In this document: positions 7,245-18,193 of the stretch, in pieces
How positions within the stretch are numbered: position 1 is the stretch's first letter
How the letters are laid out: each line of letters begins with the position of its first letter
The notes under the pieces: model-generated
Told to the model about the DNA's origin: nothing
Seen by the model: only the letters and a program-made list of their open reading frames with translations
Databases searched by the model: none
DNA from: Bacillus hominis
Lineage (GTDB): Bacteria; Bacillota; Bacilli; Bacillales; Bacillaceae_G
Direction of reading: 5' to 3'
DNA length: 59,554 nt
Assembly: GCF_018332515.1 (NCBI RefSeq)
Contig: NZ_BOQD01000030.1
Coordinates: 1-59,554, forward strand
Made by a program: the position numbers and the translations under genes

Positions 7245-9245
7245 TTAAGAAACTTGTTCTGCACTCTTTTCTCTATGTTGTATATGACTCGTGATCCAAG
7301 CAATTCCTCCAGCAACAACGAGGTAGCATAACAATATTAAAATTTGCATTTGTAATTGCGACCAATCTCCTAAAGAGATAACATCTTGTAATCCTCTAAG
7401 AGAATGAGACATTGGGAGAAACTGTCCGATTTTGCTAAGAACAGCTATGTTTAATTCTCCTGGGAAAGTACCTCCGCTCGTCGCTAATTGCAGGACAAGG
7501 AGCGTTACCGCTGCAAACTTCCCAACAAGACCAAATACCGTTACTAACATAAGAATAAATGTCATGAACGTAAAGGAAATAACAATACTAGATAAAACAA
7601 AGAGCGGCACACTGGCAACTTCTAATTTCATAACTCCTAGCACAACCACATCTACAAGTAGTGCTTGAATAAGTCCAATTAAATATACCAACCCTAGTTT
7701 ATTAACAAAATGTACCGTTCCGCTCACCTTCATATTCTGTCTACGGCCAAGAGGTAAAATATTCGATGCCATAATTCCACCAACATAAAATGCAAGCGAT
7801 AAGAAATATGGCGCGATACCCGAACCATAGTTAGGCACGTCAGAAACTGTTGACTTCACTAATTGAACTGGTTCTGCGAACATCGTATTGCGTGCATCAT
7901 CATTGCGAACATCCGCTATCTTCTCTGCACCCTCTCCCAATTTCGTGGAAAGTTCTTTCGCACCATCGTCAAGTTTAACAAATCCGTTCGTTAACTTCTC
8001 AGCACCGTTATTTAGCTCCGTTCCACCACTTGCAAGCTGATTTACACCTTCTTGTAGAGAATTAAATCCATTCCCCCACTTCGCAAATCCATCAGCTAAA
8101 TTCGAAGTGCCATCTGCTATCTTTTTCGTTCCAGCAACAGCTTCATTTAACTTAACTCCGAATGTATTCATGCCTTCTTCAACCTTATGCTGACCGTCAG
8201 CAAGCTTCCTCGCGCCTTGTGTCAATTGTTGCTGGCTATTATTCAAAGTATTTGTTGCTTTAGCTAATCCATTAGAAGTAGCAACGATTTTTTGAAAAGC
8301 AGGATCTTGCTGTGCTTCTGGATGACTTTTCATATACTCCTCTAATTGCTTCTTCACACTACTTGCCGCATCATCCGCTTTTACTTGTCCCTCAGCAAGT
8401 TTCTCACTTCCGTTCACCCATTCATTTGTACCAGCACTTAATTCACTAACTCCTGATTGTAAAGTTTTTTCACCTTGCGCTAGTAACTCCATACCACTAT
8501 GAAGTGATGTCGCTCCTTGACCAAGCTCATTTGCTCCCCCTGTTAACGCCGCTTGGTTAGAGGCAAGCTTATCACTTCCTTCTTTCAACTTCACTGTCCC
8601 GTCACTTAAACGATGAATACCATCCGCAAGCTGATTCGCCCCATTTTTTGCATCCGTCGTTCCTTCATGTAACTTCTCAGCACCATTACTTGCATCACTC
8701 AACCCTTGTGCCAAATCTTGAAACTTTGAAAAGACACCTTCTGTATAAGATTTCGTAATACTATTTGAGATTTTTGTTTTCATATTTTCAACAGCTGTCG
8801 TTCCAATTTGAGCTGCTACAAAGTTTTTCCCTGGATTTACTTTGTACTGCAATTGTGCCGGCTCTGGTTTCTCATCCATAAGTGTACTTACCTTTTTAGA
8901 GAAATCCTCTGGGATCGTAACAACCATATAATACTTATCTTCTTTTAGCCCTTCATCAGCATTTTTTTCTGATACGAAATGAAAAGCCAGTTCCTTATTC
9001 TCTTTTAGATTTTTAACAAAATCGTCTCCTGCATGAATTGTTTTTTCATCCATCGCAGCACCCTTATCTAAATTCACAACCGCAACTGGTAATTTATCTA
9101 ATTTTCCGTATGGATCCCAATATCCAGCTAAGAAGAATCCTGAATAAATTAAAGGAACGATTAACAAAAAAATTAAAGCGATACGTCCATGTTTATGGTT
9201 CCACATCGCCTTCCAATCTTTAAATATAAGTTGAATTCCCTTCAT
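7245..9245 (-). CDS. YhgE/Pip-domain membrane protein with long coiled repeat region
   Basis: The 666-residue product belongs to the YhgE/Pip (phage-infection protein-like) family. An N-terminal membrane helix (about 15-35) is followed by the Pip core with LPVAVVNLDKGA. A long extracytoplasmic stalk of repeated Leu-x-x-Gly-Ala/Ser motifs follows (ANQLADGIHRLSDGT and similar), and the C-terminal ABC-2-type membrane domain has about five helices. The open frame runs 29 codons further upstream, but GAAGGAG precedes the ATG at 9245 and that extension is not membrane-like, so I use 9245. Related proteins act in type VII secretion or as surface receptors in other Firmicutes; that role is not shown here. 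A LysR regulator is divergently encoded 136 bp away and may control it. Confidence 0.88.
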   Translation of the reverse strand: MKGIQLIFKDWKAMWNHKHGRIALIFLLIVPLIYSGFFLAGYWDPYGKLDKLPVAVVNLDKGAAMDEKTIHAGDDFVKNLKENKELAFHFVSEKNADEGLKEDKYYMVVTIPEDFSKKVSTLMDEKPEPAQLQYKVNPGKNFVAAQIGTTAVENMKTKISNSITKSYTEGVFSKFQDLAQGLSDASNGAEKLHEGTTDAKNGANQLADGIHRLSDGTVKLKEGSDKLASNQAALTGGANELGQGATSLHSGMELLAQGEKTLQSGVSELSAGTNEWVNGSEKLAEGQVKADDAASSVKKQLEEYMKSHPEAQQDPAFQKIVATSNGLAKATNTLNNSQQQLTQGARKLADGQHKVEEGMNTFGVKLNEAVAGTKKIADGTSNLADGFAKWGNGFNSLQEGVNQLASGGTELNNGAEKLTNGFVKLDDGAKELSTKLGEGAEKIADVRNDDARNTMFAEPVQLVKSTVSDVPNYGSGIAPYFLSLAFYVGGIMASNILPLGRRQNMKVSGTVHFVNKLGLVYLIGLIQALLVDVVVLGVMKLEVASVPLFVLSSIVISFTFMTFILMLVTVFGLVGKFAAVTLLVLQLATSGGTFPGELNIAVLSKIGQFLPMSHSLRGLQDVISLGDWSQLQMQILILLCYLVVAGGIAWITSHIQHREKSAEQVS

Positions 9246-9380
9246 GAAACATACTCCTTCTTCTAATTTAACACCCTTCGAATGGTTTAACAGATTTACT
9301 ATACACGTCACTTTCCATACTGTATAATACATCTTTAATTATAAATTCATTCCTTTTGGTCTATAGAAAGGAGATTCGAA

Positions 9381-10265
9381 ATGGAACTTCTTCAATTAAA
9401 ATATTTTCAGACAGTCGCGCGACTAGAACATATGACAAAAGCAGCTGAAGAATTACATATCGCGCAGCCTTCACTCAGCAAAACAATCGCTAGACTAGAA
9501 AAGGACTTAGGCGTTCCATTATTTGATCGCCAAGGTCGACAGATTATATTAAACTCTTTCGGAAAAGTATTTTTAAAACGAGTAGAACGTATTTTTCATG
9601 AATTAAGTGAAGGAGAACGAGAAATTAAAGATTTAGCTGCATTACAACAAGGCTCTATTACGCTAGCCGTTTCTATTCCGCGAATATTACCAGAACTACT
9701 CGGTTCTTTTTTACTAGAACATCCTAACGTTCGATTCCAGCAATTTCTCGCGTCTACTCCTTCTATGAAACGGCAACTAGATAATATAGAAATTGACTTT
9801 TGTATCTCTTCTGTACCAATTGAAGGCGAGGAGATCGTTTGGGAACCACTTATTACAGAAGAAATTTTCTTAGTCGTTCCTTCAGGCCATCGGTTATCAA
9901 ACCGGGAAAGTGTCCATCTACATGAAGTAAAAGACGAATCTTTTATTAGTATGAACACTGGTTACGGATTTCGGCACTTAACAGATGAATTTTGTAAAGA
10001 AGCTGGTTTCACTCCGCATATCGCTTTTGAAGTAGATGAACCAACCGTTATTAGCGATCTTATTAAGCAAGGTCTTGGCATCGCATTTGTCCCAAGTTTA
10101 ACTTTATTAAAAAACTCCACTTTAGCCTCTAATAAGTTACGTATTATTGAACCTAATTGCGAGCGAACCATCGGCTTAAGTTGGTCGAAGAAACGTTACT
10201 TATCAAAAACCGCTCAGCAATTTCGTAAGTTTGTGATTGACTATTTCTCCAATATTAGGGTGTAA
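9381..10265 (+). CDS. LysR-family transcriptional regulator
   Basis: The 294-residue regulator has an N-terminal winged helix-turn-helix (residues about 1-60: YFQTVARLEHMTKAAEELHIAQPSLSKTIARLEKDLGVPLFDR, the LysR signature) and a periplasmic-binding-like effector domain from about residue 90. AAAGGAG precedes the ATG. LysR proteins usually control a divergent neighbour, here the YhgE/Pip gene whose start is 136 bp away, so the shared intergenic region is the likely operator. The inducer is unknown. Confidence 0.92.
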   Translation: MELLQLKYFQTVARLEHMTKAAEELHIAQPSLSKTIARLEKDLGVPLFDRQGRQIILNSFGKVFLKRVERIFHELSEGEREIKDLAALQQGSITLAVSIPRILPELLGSFLLEHPNVRFQQFLASTPSMKRQLDNIEIDFCISSVPIEGEEIVWEPLITEEIFLVVPSGHRLSNRESVHLHEVKDESFISMNTGYGFRHLTDEFCKEAGFTPHIAFEVDEPTVISDLIKQGLGIAFVPSLTLLKNSTLASNKLRIIEPNCERTIGLSWSKKRYLSKTAQQFRKFVIDYFSNIRV

Positions 10266-10299
10266 AATTATATCGCTTTACAAAAAAATAACGACACAA

Positions 10300-10336
10300 A
10301 TAGAAGGTGCCACCCTATAGGATGGCACCTTCTATC
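10300..10336. terminator. Bidirectional terminator overlapping a stop codon
   Basis: TAGAAGGTGCCACCC-tata-GGATGGCACCTTCTA, 14 of 15 pairs. The distal arm contains the TAG stop codon of the minus-strand YdaJ-like gene (10332-10334). Confidence 0.85.
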
Positions 10337-11417
10337 TCTTACTCTTCTCTAATTCCATTTCAGCCAAAAGCGGTAGTACGTTATCGAAAATATGTGTATT
10401 ATTATTCTCACCTGTTACATATCCACCATAATATCTACTGAATACATTATCATTTCGGAATGTATTCATCCGCTCATACAATTCCTTCGCAAACTTTGTA
10501 TCACCTGTTTGTAGTACGTACAAAATTGTTAATCCATAAGACGCTGGTGATTCATAGTTTACAGTTTGTTTTCCCGTTTCTAAGTTATAACGACCGTATA
10601 ACTTTCCGTCTTCATGGAATTTTTTCTTTATAAATTCCAAATAAGCATCTGATGAAAGACCGCCTAAACTGCGATGATACGCAACGTATGATTGATCAAT
10701 AAGATTCACTTCTTTATCGTACGTAAATGTACCATCTTCTTTATACTCTTTCGGAAATGCCCAACCCTCTCTCGGATAATCAGCTAAAAACTGAACAACT
10801 TCCTGATACTGCTGTGCAGAAATTTTTCCGTACTTTTTCATATAAGAGAATGCATGAGGATTTATGTAAGATGTTGTTGTAAACTTATTTTGTTTACCTG
10901 TATCTGCATCATAATAATCCACGTAATAATTATCTTTTTTATTATAACGAAGTACAGCATTGCTCAATTGATCAGCAAAGGTTTTATAGCGCTCTTCCTT
11001 ATACATTTCATAAGCACGATATAATTGTTCAATAATACGAAGATCATCTATAAGTGCATTTGTGGCTGACTGCTTTTCTCCCTTTTCAGAGATTTTCCAT
11101 AAAACGATGTGATCCTTATGTACAAAATTATTTTGAATGACCTTTACTTGTTCATCAAATAGCAACTGATCATCTTTATCAAGCGTATATTGTAACCATA
11201 GTCCTGCCGATTCTGATAAAGCTTCACGGCCCTTCGCCTCACCCGTTCCTGCCTTCGTATCTGCTAAACGGTACGTTGCAAGTGTCCCATTTTCATTTAC
11301 CATATGCCTTAAAATAAAATGCTCCGTACGGTTTCCTTGTAAAGCCGACCAAAATACAATTCCACCTAAAGCAAGCAAGACAATAACTCCAATCCCTATA
11401 TATAAACGTTTTCGCAA
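10332..11417 (-). CDS. Secreted/membrane-anchored GH8-like glycosidase (YdaJ-like)
   Basis: The 361-residue product has an N-terminal hydrophobic anchor (RKRLYIGIGVIVLLALGGIVFW) and an extracytoplasmic region with alpha/alpha barrel-like periodicity (ESAGLWLQYTL, LIDDLRIIEQLYRAYEMYK, YESPASYGLTILYVLQ). This resembles the GH8-type protein YdaJ of the B. subtilis yda exopolysaccharide operon, also about 360 residues. I chose the TTG at 11417 because GGGAGGTG lies 6 bp upstream; the longer frame adds a non-signal-like leader. YdaK- and YdaM-like genes occur 18 kb away, not next door. A short dyad TAAGGctaaCCTTA at 11435-11448 overlaps the leader. The glycosidase call is moderate. Confidence 0.65.
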   Translation of the reverse strand: MRKRLYIGIGVIVLLALGGIVFWSALQGNRTEHFILRHMVNENGTLATYRLADTKAGTGEAKGREALSESAGLWLQYTLDKDDQLLFDEQVKVIQNNFVHKDHIVLWKISEKGEKQSATNALIDDLRIIEQLYRAYEMYKEERYKTFADQLSNAVLRYNKKDNYYVDYYDADTGKQNKFTTTSYINPHAFSYMKKYGKISAQQYQEVVQFLADYPREGWAFPKEYKEDGTFTYDKEVNLIDQSYVAYHRSLGGLSSDAYLEFIKKKFHEDGKLYGRYNLETGKQTVNYESPASYGLTILYVLQTGDTKFAKELYERMNTFRNDNVFSRYYGGYVTGENNNTHIFDNVLPLLAEMELEKSKR

Positions 11418-11470
11418 ACTTGTCACCTCCCTAGTAAGGCTAACCTTAATTTTACCAGAACATACACAAA

Positions 11471-11500
11471 TATAAAAAAGACAATCCACTAGATTGTCTC
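11471..11500 (-). terminator. Terminator of the 44-residue gene
   Basis: On the minus strand AGACAATCTAG-TGGATTGTCT is followed by TTTTTTATA. Confidence 0.75.
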
Positions 11501-11522
11501 CCCCACTTTATCCCCCACAAAC

Positions 11523-11657
11523 CTATTTAGAAGGTCTATATAGCGATTCCACAAGTCGATCGTATTCACGACGCGTAATTTCTTTATTATATAACTTTAA
11601 TAATAAATCTCTATGCTCTTTTGAAAATGCCATCTTTTTAATAACTTCAGGATACAT
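11523..11657 (-). CDS. 44-residue small basic helical protein
   Basis: The frame runs from ATG 11657 to TAG 11523 without interruption. The product is charged and probably helical (MYPEVIKKMAFSKEHRDLLL, then KLYNKEITRREYDRL and VESLYRPSK). GGAGAGGGTG lies 5 bp before the ATG and an intrinsic terminator follows 23 bp after the stop, so it looks like a complete independent gene. I recognise no family. It lies upstream of the YdaJ-like gene on the same strand but is separated from it by the terminator. Confidence 0.65.
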   Translation of the reverse strand: MYPEVIKKMAFSKEHRDLLLKLYNKEITRREYDRLVESLYRPSK

Positions 11658-11799
11658 AAGACACCCTCTCCATTTCACATAAACTTCTTCATTTCATAAA
11701 CGTAATACGCCAAGACGGAACTTATGTTCGCATAAAAGATTATAAAATATTCCTCTCTAAAAAACAAACAAAATATTACCCAACATACATTTCTTTTTC

Positions 11800-11815
11800 T
11801 TTTGAATATTCAAAA
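11800..11815. promoter_or_regulatory. 16-bp perfect palindrome upstream of the cytochrome bd genes
   Basis: TTTTGAATATTCAAAA is a perfect palindrome 111 bp before the cydA-like start. It is a candidate repressor or activator site for oxygen/redox control. It does not match Rex or Fnr consensus half-sites exactly. Confidence 0.35.
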
Positions 11816-11926
11816 ACAACACTACCACATTCCCTTTTTTAAATGCATATATATTTTTGGCAGTTTTTTGAATAAATTTTCCAATTCAATCAGAAAATAA
11901 TGGCAAAAAAGAAGAGGAGTATACAT

Positions 11927-13282
11927 ATGGATACCGTAACATTAGCACGGGCATTTTTTGGTTCTTCATTAGCATTCCACATTATCTTTGCAACGCTTGG
12001 CGTCGGGCTTTCTTTAATGATTTTTTTAAGTGAAATATTGTATCACTGGAAGAAAGATTCTGACTATGCCATTATGGCAAAAAGATGGACAAAGGCTTTT
12101 GCTATCCTTCTCGGTGTAGCAATTCCAACTGGAACAATTGTTGGTGTACAAATTTCACTTCTTTGGCCTGGTTTCGCCAAAATTGTTGGACAAGTTATTT
12201 CCGTTCCGTTTCAAATTGAGATTTTCGCCTTCTTTTTAGAGGCTTTATTCATGTCTATTTACGTATATGCAGCTGACAAACTACCTCCAGTTATGAGATT
12301 AGTCTCTCTATTTTTCGTTATGATTGGTGCCACTGCATCCGCCGTGCTTATTACATCAGCAAATACATGGATGAATACACCTGCGGGCTTTTCAATGGGG
12401 CCAGATGGCTCAGTTTTTAACGTTGATCCGTGGAAAGCTTTCTTTAATCCGAGCTTTGGCACAAGTGCATTCCATGTCGTTATTACAGCCTATACAACTG
12501 GAGCAGCTGTTATCGCTTCTATCGCTGGATTTAAATTATTAAAGAAAAATTTAAGTACGCGTGAAATTGCTTACCATAAAAAAGGATTACTGTTAGGGCT
12601 TGTCGTTACATTTATCACAGGTGCTACGATGTGGCTTTCGGGACACGAATCTGCTATTGCCTTACATAAACATTCACCCGAAAAACTAGCATCTGCTGAA
12701 GCGCTGTTTGAAACGACATCACACGCTCCTTTATCGCTTGGCGGGGTTGTGGATCCTAATACACTTGAACTAAACTATGCACTCGAAATTCCGAACATGC
12801 TCAGCTTACTAGTAGGATTCGATCCTAGTACCGTCGTAAAAGGGCTAAATGAGTTTCCGCGAGAAACGTGGCCACCATTTTATACACATACCCTTTTCAA
12901 CTTAATGGTCGGTGCCGCTACATTTACCTTTGCAGTCGCAGCTATCGCTCTCTTGTATTGGTACTTTGTTTATCGAAAAAAAGGGGCGGAGTTACCGAAG
13001 TGGCTTCTTTGGGGTACCGCGGCATGCGGACCGGTTATGATGCTCGGTATTGAGTTCGGATGGATTTTCAGTTGTAGCGGTCGCCAGCCATGGACAATTT
13101 ATGGCATGCAACGCACAGTAGATGCTTCTACACGTGCTGATTTCGTCGGACCTTTATTTGTTCTATTCATCATTTTATATATCGGACTCGCTATTTTAAC
13201 AGTCTTTGTACTACGGACATTCTTTAAGAAACATCCATTAAAGAATGATTTACATCACCAAGGAGGCGATTCTCGTGCATGA
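11927..13282 (+). CDS. Cytochrome bd-type oxidase subunit I (YthA/CydA-like)
   Basis: The 451-residue multi-helix membrane protein is the haem-bearing subunit of a quinol oxidase that reduces oxygen at the end of the respiratory chain. Family features include the N-terminal LARAFFGSSLAFHIIFATLGVGL helix with its haem-ligand His, the SANTWMNTPAGF segment in the CydA core, and GRQPWTIYGMQRTVDA, the GRQPW motif. AAGAGGAG precedes the ATG at 11927; the frame extends 9 codons upstream without a ribosome site. The protein resembles the YthA branch of B. subtilis more than classical CydA. The start of subunit II overlaps its end by 8 bp. Confidence 0.92.
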   Translation: MDTVTLARAFFGSSLAFHIIFATLGVGLSLMIFLSEILYHWKKDSDYAIMAKRWTKAFAILLGVAIPTGTIVGVQISLLWPGFAKIVGQVISVPFQIEIFAFFLEALFMSIYVYAADKLPPVMRLVSLFFVMIGATASAVLITSANTWMNTPAGFSMGPDGSVFNVDPWKAFFNPSFGTSAFHVVITAYTTGAAVIASIAGFKLLKKNLSTREIAYHKKGLLLGLVVTFITGATMWLSGHESAIALHKHSPEKLASAEALFETTSHAPLSLGGVVDPNTLELNYALEIPNMLSLLVGFDPSTVVKGLNEFPRETWPPFYTHTLFNLMVGAATFTFAVAAIALLYWYFVYRKKGAELPKWLLWGTAACGPVMMLGIEFGWIFSCSGRQPWTIYGMQRTVDASTRADFVGPLFVLFIILYIGLAILTVFVLRTFFKKHPLKNDLHHQGGDSRA

Positions 13283-14300
13283 GGAAAGCATTGCAATCAT
13301 CATCTTATGGGCTCTTATTTTCGTATATAGCATACTAGGGTCCATTGATTTTGGAGCTGGCTTTTGGGGTATGGTATACGCTAAACATCCAACGCTCGCT
13401 GCCAAGCTTGCTAATCGGTACTTATCACCAACTTGGGAAGTAACAAATACGTTTCTCGTCTTTGTCGTTGTCGCTTTTCTCGGTTTCTTCCCAAAAGCGG
13501 CCTTTACCCTTGCAACGGTTATGTTTGTACCAGTTATGTTAATTTTAGTACTCGTTGCAATTCGCAGTACATTTATGGTATTTGCTTACTCCCTGCCAAA
13601 GTACCAACACCTTCTTCGTATTATTTCAGGTATTACAGGGCTCTTAATCCCAGCTCTATTAATTACCGTTCTGCCCGTTACAGAAGGTGCTTACATTACA
13701 ATGGTTGAAGGAAAAGAAGTGCTCCTTTACGGAAAACTTCTTTCTAGTCCCGTTATATATTGTTATATGCTCTTCGGACTAACTTCGGAACTATTTCTCT
13801 CTTCTCTCTTCCTTGCTGATTTTGCTAGAGAACAAGGTTCTGAAGATACGTACCGAATTTATAGAAGAAACGCCATCATACTTGGTCCTGCAACGCTCGT
13901 GACTGCTATTATCGCTCTCGTTGTAATGGACCCTGAAACACACTGGCTTATGCAAGGATTAATAAAGCAATTCCCATGGTTTACAGTCTCTATCGTTTTA
14001 TTTGTTATCGGATATTCCTCCCTTTGGTGGACAAATAAGAAGTATGGCACACTAGGCTTTCCTCGCATTGCAGTTTTAGCTGTCGTCGCTCAATATGCAT
14101 TTGCAAGCTATGCTTACGGCGTCGCCCATTTACCGTATATCATTTACCCGGACGTAACTGTATTTACAAGCTTTACGACAGTCGAAACATTCTATGCACT
14201 TCTTATTCTTTACGCAATCGGGATTGCAATTTTACTACCCGGATTCATTTTCTTCTGGAATTTATTCTTGAAGGATCGAACTTTTTTGAAGGAAAAATAA
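13275..14300 (+). CDS. Cytochrome bd-type oxidase subunit II (YthB/CydB-like)
   Basis: The 341-residue polytopic partner of subunit I has about nine membrane helices and the CydB-type N-terminus IIILWALIFVYSILGSIDFGAGFWGM, with the conserved GxxDFG. I chose the GTG at 13275 because AAGGAGGCG lies 7 bp upstream; this start overlaps the cydA-like stop by 8 bp, indicating translational coupling. An intergenic repeat copy begins at the first base after the stop codon. B. subtilis encodes a similar two-gene ythAB unit. Confidence 0.9.
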   Translation: MHEESIAIIILWALIFVYSILGSIDFGAGFWGMVYAKHPTLAAKLANRYLSPTWEVTNTFLVFVVVAFLGFFPKAAFTLATVMFVPVMLILVLVAIRSTFMVFAYSLPKYQHLLRIISGITGLLIPALLITVLPVTEGAYITMVEGKEVLLYGKLLSSPVIYCYMLFGLTSELFLSSLFLADFAREQGSEDTYRIYRRNAIILGPATLVTAIIALVVMDPETHWLMQGLIKQFPWFTVSIVLFVIGYSSLWWTNKKYGTLGFPRIAVLAVVAQYAFASYAYGVAHLPYIIYPDVTVFTSFTTVETFYALLILYAIGIAILLPGFIFFWNLFLKDRTFLKEK

Positions 14301-14455
14301 TAAAGTGAAACTTTAATCAGTGGGGAGGTTTGTCCATCCCCCACTGATTATTAGCCCTCACCAATCGGGCTTTTACGGGCATCCCGGCTCCCACCTAACT
14401 CCCTCGCATTCGCCGAATTTTGAAGTGGGAGTCTTACTACCCGCAAATAGCTGGA
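14301..14455 (+). repeat. Short intergenic hairpin repeat, copy 2, with IS605-like right part
   Basis: It starts with TAAAGTGAAACTTTAATCAG directly after the cydB-like stop, then forms a GTGGGG/CCCCCAC hairpin ending ATTATTAG and a CAATCGGGCTTTTACGGG block shared with copies 3 and 4. The following part (about 14386-14447) has CTCCCAC pairing with GTGGGAG, then TCTTACTACC, like the right end of IS200/IS605-family elements. No transposase is present. The rest of the gap to 14674 holds a hairpin (14461-14496) and nothing else I can name. Confidence 0.7.
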
Positions 14456-14460
14456 TAAAC

Positions 14461-14496
14461 GAGGGGCATTCGTACATAGAATGCCCCTATTTATTA
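14461..14496 (+). terminator. Terminator-like hairpin after the cyd pair and repeat
   Basis: GGGGCATTC-gtacata-GAATGCCCC followed by TATTTATT. The U-run is imperfect. Confidence 0.5.
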
Positions 14497-14674
14497 GACG
14501 TCTCTCCTAATAGTTATTACACTACCACTGGCACTTGTCCTATAGCTCAAAAAACACATATTCACATCATTCCATTATACGTCTAGTTCTTCTTATTTTT
14601 TGCTGAATATACTACCAATATAAACTTGAGACAAGCTACATTTGTTCAAGGGAAAATAGAAAGGTAGGTTAAAT

Positions 14675-16033
14675 ATGAGCATTGAAATATGGATTACTAT
14701 TATTGTATTCTTCTTAACGATGATTGTTATCTTTTGGCGACCTCGTGGTTTAAATGAGGCGTGGCCGGCAGCAATTGGCGCTGGCATTATCCTCATTACT
14801 GGACTTGTATCCAAACCAGACGTCATGGACATTATAAGTAAAATTGGCGGTGCCTCCATAACAATATTAGCGACCATCGTTATGGCGGTTATATTAGAAA
14901 GCTTCGGCTTCTTCCATTGGTCCGCAGCGAAACTTGCAAATTTAGCAAAGGGCTCCGGTCGCCGTTTATACTGGTATATTCAATTACTTTGTTTTCTTAT
15001 GACTCTTTTATTCAATAACGACGGTAGTATTTTAATTACAACACCAATCCTAATTTTACTACTGAGAAACCTTAAATTAAAACCTCATCAACAAATCCCT
15101 TATTTATTAAGCGGTGCTTTAATCGCCACTGCATCTAGTGCACCAATTGGTGTAAGTAATATCGTAAACTTAATCGCATTAAATATCGTTCATATGACTC
15201 TTTATATGCACACAGCTATGATGTTTGTACCAGCAACATTAGGACTACTGTTTATGTCATGGCTTATGTATACAGTTTTAAAGAAAAAGCTACCAGAAAA
15301 ATTACCTGTTTCTTCATATGATATCGAAGAAATTTTCTTCACGAAAAACTTCCATCCGTTAAAAGGAAAAAATTCTGTTGATACGAAACAAAAACGTACA
15401 AAATTCATGTTAAAAGTATTAGGCTTCGTCTTCCTTATGCGCTGTCTTCTATTCGTTGCATCCTTCTTATCGATTCCAATCGAAATTGTTGCTGTACTCG
15501 GTTCACTCGTTCTCCTCATTTGGAGATGGTACTACTTACGAACAAACCCTATCGATATTTTGAAAAAGACACCGTGGCACATTTTAGTTTTCGCTTTCTC
15601 TATGTATGTAATTATTTACGGGCTTCACAACGCAGGATTAACAGCGGCACTTGTAACTTGGCTTGAGCCAGTTGTAAGTCAGCATCTACTCTATGCTAGC
15701 TTTGCAATGGGCGGACTCGTTTCCCTCCTCTCTAACGTCTTCAATAACCACCCTGCACTTATGATTGGTACCATTACGTTAACAGAAATGGGCCTAGATC
15801 CAGTCACATTAAAAACTATCTATCTCGCAAATATCATTGGTAGTGATATCGGTTCACTATTATTACCAATCGGTACGCTAGCTTCCCTCATTTGGATGTA
15901 TATCCTAAGACAAAACAAGATTAAAGTGAAATGGAAAGATTATTTAAGCGTATCTCTCATCGTCATCCCACTCACAACAGTCGTCACATTATTCCTCTTA
16001 TACTACTGGGTACACCTCTTCTTCGCCTTATAA
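14675..16033 (+). CDS. ArsB/NhaD-superfamily membrane transporter
   Basis: The 452-residue polytopic protein has about eleven helices and the ion-transporter superfamily layout. The first half contains LFNNDGSILITTPI with a re-entrant motif. The second half has the matching LLSNVFNNHPALMIGTITL, which resembles the ArsB block NN(L/H)PA, and LANIIGSDIGSLLLPIGTLASLIW. ArsB proteins export arsenite/antimonite. No arsR, arsC or acr3 gene is nearby, so arsenic resistance is not proven and an anion or Na+/H+ role is possible. The ribosome site AAAGGTAGG precedes the ATG. It is monocistronic with a strong terminator. Confidence 0.78.
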   Translation: MSIEIWITIIVFFLTMIVIFWRPRGLNEAWPAAIGAGIILITGLVSKPDVMDIISKIGGASITILATIVMAVILESFGFFHWSAAKLANLAKGSGRRLYWYIQLLCFLMTLLFNNDGSILITTPILILLLRNLKLKPHQQIPYLLSGALIATASSAPIGVSNIVNLIALNIVHMTLYMHTAMMFVPATLGLLFMSWLMYTVLKKKLPEKLPVSSYDIEEIFFTKNFHPLKGKNSVDTKQKRTKFMLKVLGFVFLMRCLLFVASFLSIPIEIVAVLGSLVLLIWRWYYLRTNPIDILKKTPWHILVFAFSMYVIIYGLHNAGLTAALVTWLEPVVSQHLLYASFAMGGLVSLLSNVFNNHPALMIGTITLTEMGLDPVTLKTIYLANIIGSDIGSLLLPIGTLASLIWMYILRQNKIKVKWKDYLSVSLIVIPLTTVVTLFLLYYWVHLFFAL

Positions 16034-16036
16034 ACG

Positions 16037-16083
16037 ACAGAAGCCCGCTTTGCTACCGTCTTAGCAAAGCGGGCTTCTTCTAT
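16037..16083 (+). terminator. Strong terminator of the ArsB-like gene
   Basis: GAAGCCCGCTTTGCTA-ccgtct-TAGCAAAGCGGGCTTC followed by TTCTATATTT. Confidence 0.85.
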
Positions 16084-16134
16084 ATTTAAGTTAGGTACTA
16101 CAGTGTGATCAATCAAGTAAAGAGGTGTAACGTG

Positions 16135-17993
<1,859 letters not shown>

Positions 17994-18012
17994 ATAAAGA
18001 CATAATTATGTA

Positions 18013-18117
18013 AAGCCGTTAACTTCCCTACGCTGGTACGAGCCAGATCAGGTCCAAAGGGTTAAGAAGTTCACACGCTTCTCTCTCAGCCTACGCATAC
18101 GTTAGGCACCCCTAGTT
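18013..18117 (-). ncRNA. TPP (THI-element) riboswitch
   Basis: Minus-strand reading shows the conserved aptamer elements: AGGGGTGCC at the P1/P2 start, GGCTGAGAGA (the CUGAGA pyrimidine-sensing bulge) and ACCCTTTGGACCTGATCTGG (the pyrophosphate-sensing half), closing with GTAGGGAAGTTAACGGC. It lies about 120 bp before thiC with a terminator between, so TPP binding should cause premature termination. Confidence 0.97.
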
Positions 18118-18193
18118 TATCACTGATTTAATTTTCAATACTTTCCCATCATACATGATAATCTGAAAAATGAAAAGGTTATTTCTTTTTTGT

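Noticed and set aside
9596-9958. 120-codon frame antisense to the LysR gene
   Set aside because: Opposite-strand shadow without a ribosome site; Ser/Arg-rich composition typical of antisense reading.
14320-14586. 88-codon plus-strand open frame
   Set aside because: It lies across the intergenic repeat and a hairpin, has no ribosome site and a composition unlike a protein.
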